Source: Oscillospiraceae bacterium (GTDB taxonomy: Bacteria > Bacillota > Clostridia > Oscillospirales > CAG-272). From it: a DNA stretch of 51,143 nucleotides. Where the stretch lies: NCBI GenBank assembly GCA_015064555.1, contig SVRZ01000016.1, forward strand, positions 1-51,143. The letters run 5' to 3'. The position numbers and the translations under genes were made by a program. Positions 17,675-26,871 of the stretch are shown in pieces. The stretch's first letter is position 1, and each line of letters opens with the position of its first letter. The notes below the pieces were generated by a model. The model was not told where the DNA came from. It saw only the letters and a program-made list of their open reading frames with translations, and did not search any database.

Positions 17675-20302
17675 TCATTCTGCGAGCTGCTTTTTCAGCT
17701 CAAATAACAAATTCATAGCCTCTATAGGGGTTATAGTATTGAGATCGCAGGAGCGAAGGCGCTCTGCAACCTCACTTTCCTTAGTGGCAATAAGACCGGT
17801 AAAGAGATCAAAACCGTCCGATTCCTGCTTTTGTGCTACCGGTACTGCAGACCTATCACCACCCTCGATCTCGGCAAGTATCTCCTTTGCGCGCCTTACG
17901 ACCTCGTTCGGAACTCCGGCGAGCTTGGCTACCTCAATACCGTAGGAATCATCTGTACCACCGCGGACTATTTTCCGTAAGAAGGTTATCGAATCACCAC
18001 GCTTCTTGGCAGCTATATTGTAATTGACTACACCCGGTAATTCATTCTCCATAGTTATAAGCTCGTGATAATGAGTTGCAAACAGCGTTTTTGCGCCTAT
18101 TTTTTTAGAATGTGTGTACTCAACCACCGCCTTGGCTATAGACATACCGTCATACGTGCTTGTGCCTCTGCCGACCTCATCATATATAATCAGCGAACGC
18201 TTGGTTGCATTTTTGAGTATAGCCGCAACCTCGTTCATCTCAAGCATAAAGGTCGACTGTCCCGATGCAAGATCATCAGATGCGCCTACTCTTGTAAAGA
18301 CCTTGTCCACTATGCCGATATGCGCCTCGCGTGCAGGAACAAATGAACCGATCTGTGCCATTATCGTTATTATTGCAACCTGACGCATATAGGTAGACTT
18401 ACCTGCCATATTCGGACCGGTTATCAGCATTACCCTGTCGGTAGTAGTATTCAGAGTCGTATCGTTCGGCACGAAAAAGCTGTCGGTAACGAACTTTTCA
18501 ACGACCGGATGCCTGCCATCCTTTATTGTAATATCGCTTCCGAGATCCACCTCGGGGCAAACGTAGGAATTCTTGCTCGCCACCTCTGCAAATGATCGGT
18601 AAACGTCAAGCTCGGCGATCATCGACGCACTTTTTCTTATTCTGTCGGAATTTGCGGCTACCGTCTCGCGGATCTTGGTGAAAAGCTCAAACTCAAGCAT
18701 AACGAGTTTTTCCTCCGCACCGAGAATGGTTGTCTCCATCTCCTTCAGCTCCTGGGTTATATATCGCTCACAGTTAGTAAGCGTTTGCTTTCTTATGTAT
18801 CTGTCGGGAACCTCGTCAATAAAGGATTTAGATACCTCGATGTAGTACCCGAAGACCTTATTGTATGCTACCTTCAGTGTTTTAATTCCGGTAGCATCCT
18901 TCTCGCGCTGCTCTATTGAGCGCATTATATCCTCGCCGTTATCTCTTATAGAACGGTAATAATCAATATCACGGTCGAAGCCCGCTCTGATCATACCGCC
19001 CTCACGCACGGTAAAAGGAGGAGTATCAACGATAGAATCTCCGAGTAAACCCGATATATCGTCAAGCGTATCCAGCTCACGCGCGATTGCCGATATCGAC
19101 TCACTCTTAAGCTCGGATATCAGTGCTTTTATAGCAGGAAGTACAACTATACTCTGATATATCGCTCTGAGATCCTTTGCATTTGCCGTTCCGTATACCG
19201 CCTTTGCGGTAAGTCTTTCTATATCAAGAACGCCCGAGAGGATCTCGGCTATGTCCTCGGAATGTATTCTGTTTTTAACAAGATCACCAACCGCTTCCTG
19301 GCGCCTTGAAATAAGCGCCGGATTCAAAAGAGGTCTTATGATCCAGGAGCGCATAAGCCTTGCGCCCATCGCAGTTTTGGTCTTATCGAGCACCCAGAGA
19401 AGCGAGCCTCGCTTTTCCTTCGTCCTCATAGCTTCAACAAGCTCGAGGTTACGCCTGGTGTTGATATCAAGCTCAAGATATTTGCCCTTGGAATATACGT
19501 TGATATCCTTAACGAAGGACACCTCGCTCATCTGAGTTTCTTTTATGTATTGCAGAAGCGCTCCAACTGCCATTACCATTTCGGGCGAGCCGAGCTTATC
19601 GTATTCATCAAAGAAGGCTCGCTTTACCGCCTCCCTTGCCTTTTCATATTCGAAAAGTCGCTTCGAGGACGGCTCAACGAGAGCTGCGGTCTTATCCCTG
19701 AGGAAATCAACCGCTCCTCTCGATTCCTTTTCCGAAACATTTATGATGACCTCGGAGGGCTGATACGAGGAAAGCTCATTGAAAAGTATATTGATGTCAT
19801 CATCCGCCTTGATCTCGGTTACAGATACCTCGCCTGTGGAAATATCGGCAAATGCACAGGAAACGCTTCCGTTTCCGAAGCAGAGTGCGGAAAGGAAATT
19901 ATTTTTACTCTCATTAAGAAGTGAATTATCGGTTATAGTACCCGGAGTTACCACTCTTGTAACGTCTCTGCGGACAAGTCCTGTAGCCACCTTGGGATCC
20001 TCCACCTGCTCGCATATCGCAACCTTGAAGCCGCGCTCAACCAGCCTGCCGACATACTGATCGGCTTTATGGAAAGGAACTCCGCACATAGCGGCGCGCT
20101 TACCGTCGCCGCAATCACGCGCAGTAAGTGTCAGCTCCAGCTCTCTTGAAGCAAGAACGGCATCCTCGAAGAAGCATTCGTAAAAGTCGCCCAGACGGTA
20201 CATAAGAACATAGCCCTCATATTCAGCCTTGACGTCAAGATACTGCTTCATCATAGGTGTGACCGTTTTCAGCTCACTTCTGTTATTCAATACCTCTGCC
20301 AT
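17675..20302 (-). CDS. mutS: DNA mismatch repair protein MutS
   Basis: Mismatch-binding ATPase. N-terminal domain TPMMKQYLDVKAEYEGYVLM with the mismatch-wedge Phe region (YRLGDFYECFFEDA); lever and clamp domains; ATPase with Walker A TGPNMAGKSTYMRQ, Walker B LIIYDEVGRGTSTYDG and FATHYHEL. Its 875 residues are full length. It sits in the miaB-ymcA-mutS-mutL order also seen in B. subtilis, except that cotE is missing here. Confidence 0.98.
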   Translation of the reverse strand: MAEVLNNRSELKTVTPMMKQYLDVKAEYEGYVLMYRLGDFYECFFEDAVLASRELELTLTARDCGDGKRAAMCGVPFHKADQYVGRLVERGFKVAICEQVEDPKVATGLVRRDVTRVVTPGTITDNSLLNESKNNFLSALCFGNGSVSCAFADISTGEVSVTEIKADDDINILFNELSSYQPSEVIINVSEKESRGAVDFLRDKTAALVEPSSKRLFEYEKAREAVKRAFFDEYDKLGSPEMVMAVGALLQYIKETQMSEVSFVKDINVYSKGKYLELDINTRRNLELVEAMRTKEKRGSLLWVLDKTKTAMGARLMRSWIIRPLLNPALISRRQEAVGDLVKNRIHSEDIAEILSGVLDIERLTAKAVYGTANAKDLRAIYQSIVVLPAIKALISELKSESISAIARELDTLDDISGLLGDSIVDTPPFTVREGGMIRAGFDRDIDYYRSIRDNGEDIMRSIEQREKDATGIKTLKVAYNKVFGYYIEVSKSFIDEVPDRYIRKQTLTNCERYITQELKEMETTILGAEEKLVMLEFELFTKIRETVAANSDRIRKSASMIAELDVYRSFAEVASKNSYVCPEVDLGSDITIKDGRHPVVEKFVTDSFFVPNDTTLNTTTDRVMLITGPNMAGKSTYMRQVAIITIMAQIGSFVPAREAHIGIVDKVFTRVGASDDLASGQSTFMLEMNEVAAILKNATKRSLIIYDEVGRGTSTYDGMSIAKAVVEYTHSKKIGAKTLFATHYHELITMENELPGVVNYNIAAKKRGDSITFLRKIVRGGTDDSYGIEVAKLAGVPNEVVRRAKEILAEIEGGDRSAVPVAQKQESDGFDLFTGLIATKESEVAERLRSCDLNTITPIEAMNLLFELKKQLAE

Positions 20303-20351
20303 ATGGCATACCTCGCATTCAAATCAAATAGTAGTGCTTTTTCTCTCTTTA

Positions 20352-20747
20352 TCAGTGGCATCCGCCACAGGTAGAGCAATCGTGGGTGCAGTTTACGGGG
20401 CGCTCTCCTGTAATGCAGAACTTTATCTCTGCATTTACCTCAGCCATAAGATCGTTCATCGCCTTCTGTGCATTGGCAAATGCAACGTAGGAGTCGTTTG
20501 CGCATATTTCTCTTGTAAGCTCCTCTATTCTGGCTCTGAGATCAGCAACTGCCTTCTCATCAACATCTGCCGCATCCTTCGAAAATTCCTCGCCGAGAAG
20601 CTTTCTCTCGGTCTCATACTCGCTGAGCTTTGCCTGAAGCTCGGCATCTCTTTCATATACATCCTTAGCCGCCTCAAGGCTCTTTATCTGTTCGCTCCTT
20701 GCGATCTCTTCTCCGAGGGCATGTGCAAGCTCAATTATTTTAGTCAT
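20352..20747 (-). CDS. ymcA: YlbF/YmcA family protein with Cys-rich tail
   Basis: Short helical protein of 131 residues matching the com_ylbF family: LAHALGEEIARSEQIKSLEAA, then ELQAKLSEYETERKLLGEEF and ANAQKAMNDLMAEVNAEI. In B. subtilis YmcA, YlbF and YaaT form an Fe-S complex that acts with RNase Y and affects competence and sporulation. The place between miaB and mutS is that of Bacillus ymcA, which supports the name. The tail CTHDCSTCGGCH contains four Cys and two His and would suit an iron-sulfur or metal site. Confidence 0.75.
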   Translation of the reverse strand: MTKIIELAHALGEEIARSEQIKSLEAAKDVYERDAELQAKLSEYETERKLLGEEFSKDAADVDEKAVADLRARIEELTREICANDSYVAFANAQKAMNDLMAEVNAEIKFCITGERPVNCTHDCSTCGGCH

Positions 20748-20840
20748 TGTTCTTTCTCCTTAATTTTTAAATTTCGATTCAGGATTTCGCGCCTGAACGG
20801 TCGGAATCCTTATATTTTATTTTGCGGAAAGCACCGCATT

Positions 20841-22250
20841 TTATTTAACAAGTGTGGCAAACAGGTCAAAAGCTCCGGCGCGCTCAATATCCACATAAAC
20901 AAAATTCTCGCCAAGATAATTTTCCGAGGTGAAATGCACAAGCTTATTCGAACCTGTACGTGCCGTGTATGTGTATCCTTCGGGAGCTGACTCTGCTCTT
21001 TCGATAAGTACCTTCTCACGCCTGCCGACGTAACGAAGATTTTGGGATAGAGAAATTTCATCCTGCATAGTTAAAAGCCGCTTCATTCTCTCGTCCTTTA
21101 TCTCCTTTGGAACGGTTTCGGTCATTTTTGCCGCACGCGTCCCCTCTCGCGGTGAGAAATTGAAGCTATAGACAAGGTCAAATCCAACCTCACGAAGTAC
21201 ATTCAGCGTATCCTCGAAGTCCTCCTCCTCCTCGCCCGGAAATCCTATTATCACGTCTGTAGAAAGCGCAATATCGGGAATCGCCTCCCGCAGTGAACGG
21301 GCAAGCGAAAGATACCTTGCAGAATCATAAGTGCGATTCATCGCCCTGAGAATGCGGTCACTGCCGGATTGAAGCGGAAGATGGAAGAACGGAGCTATCT
21401 TTTCGGGATTTCTACTCATCACCTTTATAAGCTCGTCCGAGGCGTCTTTTGGATGGCTTGTCATAAATCTTATTATGAAATCCCCGGGTATCATAGCGAT
21501 TTTTTCAAGAAGCATCGGGAAATCCATATCAGATCGGTAGGAATTTACGTTTTGACCGAGAAGCGTTATTTCCTTTATCCCCGAGGCTACAAGCTCGCGG
21601 CATTCGGTAATTATCGCATCCGAAGAGCGACTCCTTTCTCTGCCTCTGACATAAGGAACTATACAGTAGGTGCAAAAATTGTTACAGCCGTACATTATGG
21701 ATACCCATGCACGACTTTTGCTGATGCGCTTGACGGGTAAGCCCTCAACTATATCGCCCTGATCCTCGCCCAGGAGAAAGCTTCTCTTGGCGTCGTCCAT
21801 ATAGGAAAGGACACGTGAAGGAATTTTATGAAGCATATTTGGCTCGAGCGTAAAGCTGACGTAATGGAATTTTTCCTTGAGATGGCGAGCTACCTCAGGT
21901 CTTGCCGCCATGCATCCTAAAATGCCTATGATAAGCTCCGGTCTTTCTTTCTTGAGTGCTTTGAAATTTCCGAGAAGCGAAAGCGCCTTCATTTCGGCAT
22001 GCTCGCGGATAGCGCAGGTGTTTATAAGGATAAGGGATGCCTCCGAGGGCTTATCCGTGAGACTGTATCCCATATCGAGAGCTATGCCTCGGGCGCGCTC
22101 TGCATCCGCCTCGTTCTGCTGACAGCCAAAGGAGATGACGTATGCAAAGTGCTCTCTTTCCGATACCCGACGGCGCACCTCAGCTACCGTTGCTTTGTAA
22201 TCGGTTTCATTAATATCAATAATCATATTTTCTTTTTTGTCCGTGTTCAA
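20841..22250 (-). CDS. miaB: tRNA-2-methylthio-N6-dimethylallyladenosine synthase MiaB
   Basis: Radical SAM enzyme that adds a methylthio group to i6A37 of tRNA. The N-terminal UPF0004 domain has SFGCQQNEADAERARGI and NTCAIREHAE for the auxiliary cluster. The radical SAM motif is CNNFCTYCIVPYVRGRERS (CxxxCxxC), followed by LLGQNVNSY, a key MiaB mark, and HLPLQSGSDRIL. A TRAM domain ends the protein (VLIERAE...YTARTGSNKLVHF). It has 469 residues. Confidence 0.96.
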   Translation of the reverse strand: MNTDKKENMIIDINETDYKATVAEVRRRVSEREHFAYVISFGCQQNEADAERARGIALDMGYSLTDKPSEASLILINTCAIREHAEMKALSLLGNFKALKKERPELIIGILGCMAARPEVARHLKEKFHYVSFTLEPNMLHKIPSRVLSYMDDAKRSFLLGEDQGDIVEGLPVKRISKSRAWVSIMYGCNNFCTYCIVPYVRGRERSRSSDAIITECRELVASGIKEITLLGQNVNSYRSDMDFPMLLEKIAMIPGDFIIRFMTSHPKDASDELIKVMSRNPEKIAPFFHLPLQSGSDRILRAMNRTYDSARYLSLARSLREAIPDIALSTDVIIGFPGEEEEDFEDTLNVLREVGFDLVYSFNFSPREGTRAAKMTETVPKEIKDERMKRLLTMQDEISLSQNLRYVGRREKVLIERAESAPEGYTYTARTGSNKLVHFTSENYLGENFVYVDIERAGAFDLFATLVK

Positions 22251-22324
22251 CGGATGACTGATCTTGTAAATTCATCGGTCGAAAATCACTTCTGCTTCGA
22301 AATAAATGTGGTTTTTAGAGATAT

Positions 22325-24229
22325 TTATCTGTTTATCGTTTTCTTCATACGCTCCTCAAGCGCCGATGAGGAAAGTGAAAGATATTCATATATATCCATC
22401 GGTACAGAAGGAACGGCAAAGCTATCATCTATTGCAGCGAAGGAAATTTGCATACGTGAGATATCTATTGATGCTTTGGCGGCGATATCTCTTATGAGCG
22501 ATGCGGAGATCATGGAATATCCACCGTTGAGTATTCCCTCCTCAACAAATAAAAGGCTTTTGACACCCGGTAAAAGACCTGCAATAAGCTCTGCCGAAAT
22601 TCTATGCGGCTTAAGCTGCTCAACAAGAATTATACCGACGTTTATTCCCTCTGCTTTGAGAGAATCGGCAGCCTCTATCACCTTCTCGGTTATATTGCCG
22701 TAGGTTACGAAGAGATGCTCAGGTACAGAGGCAATATCAAAATCGGTTCGAATACCCTTGCAGGTATAATCACCGTCGGAGTAAAACCTGTTTTTTATGC
22801 ATCCTATCTCGGCACTGTTCGCATATCTTATCGCAACCGGCCGCGAGGCGGATGCGGTGATACGCATGATCTCCTTTAATGAGCCGTACGTCACGGGCGC
22901 ATATATCTCCATATTTGGTATATGACCTAAAAATGCAACGTCGAATATTCCGTGGTGTGTAGCACCGTCCGATAGCGCAAGACCCGCGCGATCTATCATC
23001 ATATGGACCGGCAGATCCTGAAGAGCTATGTCGTGTACTATATTATCATATCCGCGCTGAAGGAAGGTCGAATAGATAGCGACGTACGGTCTTTTGCCCG
23101 CAGCGGCAAGCCCTGCCGAAAAGGTCAGCGCGTGCTCCTCTGCTATCCCTACGTCAAAGTATCTGTCGGGATACTGCTTTTCAAATGCTACAAGCCCCGT
23201 GCCTATTCCCATAGCGGCAGTTATAGCAACAACGTTCTCATCATTCCTTGCTATATCTATAAGCTCTTCGGCAAATACACCGTGAAGTGTGGAGTTATCC
23301 GATGAACGGGACTGCACACTGTGAAATCCATCAGGCGAGCTTTCGGCGGGAGCATACCCCTTGCCCTTTATCGTGTAGGTATGAACTACACAGCATTTTC
23401 CAAGCTCCTTTGCTTCGCAAAATGCCTTTTCTACTGCCTTTGTATCGTTGCCGTCCACAGGACCGATGTAATAGAGTCCGAGATCCTCAAAATAGTTAGC
23501 CGGGTAGATTATTCTCTTTATACCGTTTTTGATAAAGCTCAGGAGTCTGTGCATAGGCTTTCCGAGAAGCGGTATTTTATCTATAAGAGAGCCGGTGCTG
23601 TCCTTCCACCTTCTGTAGCGCTTGGATACGCGCACCTTAGCAAGATAGGATGCGAATGCCCCCTTGTTTTTCGAGATAGACATCTCGTTTTCATTCAATA
23701 CGATTATAAGACGCAGATCAGGCCTGCAATTATTGAGTGCCTCGTGGACCATGCCGCCGGTATATGCTCCGTCACCTATAACGCATACGGTATACGCATC
23801 GCTTTTGTTTAGTGCATCGGCCTCGGCAAAGCCAAGTGCGGCAGAGATGGAGGTTGAGCTGTGCCCTGCTCCGAAAGGATCGTGCTCGCTCTCGCGCCTT
23901 GCGGTAAATCCCGAGAGTCCTCCGGGGCGGCGCAGGTCGGAGAATCTGTCCCTCCTGCCTGTCAGAAGCTTGTGAACGTAAGCCTGATGCCCAACGTCAA
24001 ATATAATATGATCGCGCGGCGAATCAAAGACTCTGTGCAAGCCTACCGTAAGCTCTACGACTCCGAGATTCGATGCGAGGTGACCGCCGGTTTCTTCAAC
24101 GGTATCGAGAAGAAAGCGCCGTATATCATCGCAAAGCGCCGGAAGATCCTTCTTCGGCATTTTTTTCAGATCGCCGAGCGAGCTGACGGTATCCAGAATT
24201 TCATATTTCATATTCAAATCCCGTTTCAT
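22325..24229 (-). CDS. dxs: 1-deoxy-D-xylulose-5-phosphate synthase
   Basis: Thiamine-diphosphate enzyme that starts the MEP isoprenoid pathway from pyruvate and glyceraldehyde-3-phosphate. Seen: GGHLASNLGVVELTVGLH, DVGHQAYVHKLLTGR, the ThDP site VIGDGAYTGGMVHEALNN, AAMGIGTGL, DVGIAEEHALTFSAGLA with its Glu, and DRAGL-SDGATHHG. It has 634 residues. The ATG at 24229 overlaps the araC-type gene stop (ATGA). A second ATG at 24211 (MKYEILDTV) is also possible and closer to usual family starts. Confidence 0.96.
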   Translation of the reverse strand: MKRDLNMKYEILDTVSSLGDLKKMPKKDLPALCDDIRRFLLDTVEETGGHLASNLGVVELTVGLHRVFDSPRDHIIFDVGHQAYVHKLLTGRRDRFSDLRRPGGLSGFTARRESEHDPFGAGHSSTSISAALGFAEADALNKSDAYTVCVIGDGAYTGGMVHEALNNCRPDLRLIIVLNENEMSISKNKGAFASYLAKVRVSKRYRRWKDSTGSLIDKIPLLGKPMHRLLSFIKNGIKRIIYPANYFEDLGLYYIGPVDGNDTKAVEKAFCEAKELGKCCVVHTYTIKGKGYAPAESSPDGFHSVQSRSSDNSTLHGVFAEELIDIARNDENVVAITAAMGIGTGLVAFEKQYPDRYFDVGIAEEHALTFSAGLAAAGKRPYVAIYSTFLQRGYDNIVHDIALQDLPVHMMIDRAGLALSDGATHHGIFDVAFLGHIPNMEIYAPVTYGSLKEIMRITASASRPVAIRYANSAEIGCIKNRFYSDGDYTCKGIRTDFDIASVPEHLFVTYGNITEKVIEAADSLKAEGINVGIILVEQLKPHRISAELIAGLLPGVKSLLFVEEGILNGGYSMISASLIRDIAAKASIDISRMQISFAAIDDSFAVPSVPMDIYEYLSLSSSALEERMKKTINR

Positions 24230-25029
24230 TTATGTGTAGGAGGAGTACCCAGTATTTTAACGTAGGCTCTGTAAAAAGCCGAATAATCACCGAAGCCAAC
24301 CTTGTATGCCGCGCCCGATGCTGTTTCTCCCGCCTCTATAAGTTTTTTAGCGTATATAACACGCTTATTCGTGATATAAGAATGAATGGAAACGCCGCTG
24401 TATTTCTTAAAGGTACGGCAAAGGTAATATTTGCTTACGAAAAATCGCTTTGCTATAGAATCAAGAGATATTTTGTATTCGAGATAATCGTTGATATACT
24501 TAGCCACCTGGGCGGCAATATCGCGGTTATCGTGAGCTATGCGCTCCTTGCTCGCTATCGACAGAAGTAATATCATCTCGGAAAGCACAAGCTTGATATA
24601 CAGAGCTCTTTCGGATTCGGGAAGCTGATCCGCACGGTCGAATTTATCGAAAAGAGATATTATGTCCTGGGAGAGCGATCCGGGAGAAAAGAAGCTTCCG
24701 CTTTCGAAGTCCTCCGCACCCGCCATTTTATCGAGTATATCCCTGACATCCTTTGACACCATCGAGGCGTCAAAATGTAAAACGCGGCGCTCGTAATCAG
24801 ATTCACACTCTACCTCAACGCAATGATATGCAAGAGGCCGTATGAGGAGCAGCGTTCTGGGCTTCAGGTCGAAACGCGCGCCCTCTATAAGATAGCGCCC
24901 TCTTCCGTTAGCCACGTAAAGTATCTCATACAAATCGTGGCAATGCCTGGTGCTCAGCTTTTCGGATATTTTATTATCAATGCTGTGACTGTATTCAAAA
25001 GCACCGTCCGAGAACTTATATTTCTTCAT
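24226..25029 (-). CDS. AraC family transcriptional regulator
   Basis: DNA-binding regulator of 267 residues. The N-terminal cupin sensor (RHCHDLYEILYVANGRGRY) probably binds a sugar or sugar acid. The C-terminal double HTH is clear: SLDSIAKRFFVSKYYLCRTF and the second helix region GAAYKVGFGDYSAFYRAY. It is divergent from the sugar operon starting at 25197, with repeated TTGCAATAG sequences between, so it most likely controls that operon. It also overlaps dxs by 4 nt and may be co-transcribed with it. Confidence 0.9.
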   Translation of the reverse strand: MKKYKFSDGAFEYSHSIDNKISEKLSTRHCHDLYEILYVANGRGRYLIEGARFDLKPRTLLLIRPLAYHCVEVECESDYERRVLHFDASMVSKDVRDILDKMAGAEDFESGSFFSPGSLSQDIISLFDKFDRADQLPESERALYIKLVLSEMILLLSIASKERIAHDNRDIAAQVAKYINDYLEYKISLDSIAKRFFVSKYYLCRTFKKYSGVSIHSYITNKRVIYAKKLIEAGETASGAAYKVGFGDYSAFYRAYVKILGTPPTHK

Positions 25030-25082
25030 TGATCATCACCTCCCCATACCAATCCATTCTATATCATAGCACATTCGAGCAA

Positions 25083-25161
25083 TTTTTGCAATAGTTTTTG
25101 CAATAGTTACAATAAATATTTTTATTTTTATATTGCAAATTTCGGATGCTTGTGTTAGAAT
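25083..25161 (+). promoter_or_regulatory. Promoter and likely AraC operators of the sugar operon
   Basis: TTGCAA (25133-25138), a 17-nt spacer and TAGAAT with a TG extension form a promoter. Upstream, TTTTTGCAATAG is repeated twice head to tail (25083-25106). A TATTGCAAA overlaps the -35, and an inverted CTATTGTAA lies after the -10. Direct repeats next to a -35 are typical AraC-family sites; that this AraC protein binds them is inferred. Confidence 0.6.
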
Positions 25162-25196
25162 TGGATTGTGAAACTATTGTAAAGGAGGAGCTTTTT

Positions 25197-25955
25197 ATGA
25201 AATTAGGAGCTCAATTTTTCACCATACGTGAAAAGAACAAGACTCCCGAAGGACTTTACAGATCCTTTGCGGAAATGAAAAGAATAGGCTATCAGGTTGT
25301 CCAGATGTCTGCTATCTGCCAGATCGAGGCTGAAAGACTCAAGGCATTCTCAGAGGAGTTCTCTCTCCCCATCACCTGTACGCATTCCTCACCCGACCGC
25401 ATCCTTAACGATACAGATGCTCTCATCAAGGAGCACATCATATACGGATGCCCCGTTATCGGTATGGGATCTATGCCGAATGAGTATCGCGGCTCCGTCG
25501 AGGGCGCAAGAAAGTTCCTTGAAACGTACAAGGATCCCATCAAGCGCATCGAGGCTGCAGGTCTTAAATTCGGCTATCACAACCATGCATTTGAGTTTGA
25601 CGATCTCGGCGGAGTTTGCTCATACGATATCCTTATCGAGGAGGCTCCCACCATTGACTTTATTCTTGATACATACTGGTTCAAGTACGCCGGCAGAAGC
25701 TATCTTGACTACATAAAGCTGCTCGGCAAGGACAGACTCTCAAACGTACACTTCAAGGATATGAAGACCGAGCCCAAGGGTGATATCTGTCCCTGCGGCG
25801 AGGGCGTTATCGATTTTGCTCCCGTTGTTACTCTTTGTGATGAGCTTGGTATTCCCAATGCACTCGTTGAGCAGGACAATGCTCCCAAGCTTGGCGACGA
25901 GTATGAGCAGATGGAGCTCAGCTTTAATAATCTCAAGCACCTTTTCAGCTTGTAA
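25197..25955 (+). CDS. Sugar phosphate isomerase/epimerase, TIM barrel (AP-endonuclease-2 fold)
   Basis: Xylose-isomerase-like TIM barrel of 252 residues. It shows the usual metal-binding strand ends: THSSPDR, GYHNHAFEFDD, DTYWFKYAG, HFKDMKTE and a late NALVEQDNA Glu. Members isomerise or epimerise keto-sugars, inosose or 3-keto-glycosides. A strong AAAGGAGG precedes the ATG at 25197; a longer ORF from 25146 would run through the promoter. It is the first gene of a five-gene operon and its codon use suggests good expression. The exact substrate cannot be told. Confidence 0.85.
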   Translation: MKLGAQFFTIREKNKTPEGLYRSFAEMKRIGYQVVQMSAICQIEAERLKAFSEEFSLPITCTHSSPDRILNDTDALIKEHIIYGCPVIGMGSMPNEYRGSVEGARKFLETYKDPIKRIEAAGLKFGYHNHAFEFDDLGGVCSYDILIEEAPTIDFILDTYWFKYAGRSYLDYIKLLGKDRLSNVHFKDMKTEPKGDICPCGEGVIDFAPVVTLCDELGIPNALVEQDNAPKLGDEYEQMELSFNNLKHLFSL

Positions 25956-25989
25956 TTTAATAATGTTTTCTTAGAGAAAGGATACAAAA

Positions 25990-26871
25990 ATGGCAAGATT
26001 TGCATTTTCCGCTTTTGCGGACGAGGCAGGCGTTTCTCTTGACGAGCAGATAGCCGCCCTCTTAGCGAACGGTATTCACTACATCGAGCCCCGAAACATC
26101 GGCGGAAAGTCGATAGTTGACTTCTCGGATGAGGAAATTCTCGAGATCAAGGCTAAGCTTGATGCAAACGGTATAAAGGTAGGCTCGGTAGGCTCTCCTA
26201 TCGGTAAATACCCCATCACCGATGATTTTGATGCCTATATTCCTAAAGTAAAGCGCGCTATAGAGATAGCTAAGCTTCTCGGCACGAAGTACATAAGAAT
26301 ATTCAGCTTCTTCGTTAAGCAGGAGGAGCTTTCGACCTACAGAGATGAGGTTATCAGACGCATGAAGGCTATGGTAGCACTTGCTGAGGCGGAGGGCGTT
26401 GTTCTCTGCCATGAGAACGAGTCCAAGATATACGGTCAGATGCCTGCCGAGGTTCGTGACGTGCTTACAAACGTTCCCGGTCTTGGCGGTATATTCGATG
26501 CGGCTAACTACAGAATGAACAACGCCGATACTATGGAGGGCATAGGTGCAACTCTTATAAACTTCAGGTATCTGCACATCAAGGATGCTATCTACGACAG
26601 ACAGACGATAGTTCCCGCAGGCGAGGGCGAGGGCCGCATCGGTGACGTTCTCGATATAGTAAACGGTCATACCGATGATCTCGTTTACCTCACTCTTGAG
26701 CCCCATCTTCACGCCTTCCTTGCTTACAAGCAGATAGACGATCACGAGCTCAAGGGAATGCACAGCTTTGAAAATGGCAGAGATGCCTTCGATTTTGCGG
26801 TAAAGGCGCTTGAAAAGCTTCTTACCGAGCATGGATATGGAAAGGATGAAAACGGAATATGGAAAAAGTAA
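25990..26871 (+). CDS. Second sugar phosphate isomerase/epimerase, TIM barrel
   Basis: Another xylose-isomerase-like barrel, 293 residues, not a close copy of the previous gene. Metal-ligand strand ends: CHENESKIYG, GGIFDAANYRM, YLHIKDAIYD and TLEPHLHAF. Strands 1 and 2 read FAFSAFADEAG and HYIEPRNIGG, common in this family. Its 3' end overlaps the next Gfo/Idh gene by 13 nt, showing tight coupling. Together the two isomerases suggest successive steps on an oxidised sugar. Confidence 0.85.
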   Translation: MARFAFSAFADEAGVSLDEQIAALLANGIHYIEPRNIGGKSIVDFSDEEILEIKAKLDANGIKVGSVGSPIGKYPITDDFDAYIPKVKRAIEIAKLLGTKYIRIFSFFVKQEELSTYRDEVIRRMKAMVALAEAEGVVLCHENESKIYGQMPAEVRDVLTNVPGLGGIFDAANYRMNNADTMEGIGATLINFRYLHIKDAIYDRQTIVPAGEGEGRIGDVLDIVNGHTDDLVYLTLEPHLHAFLAYKQIDDHELKGMHSFENGRDAFDFAVKALEKLLTEHGYGKDENGIWKK

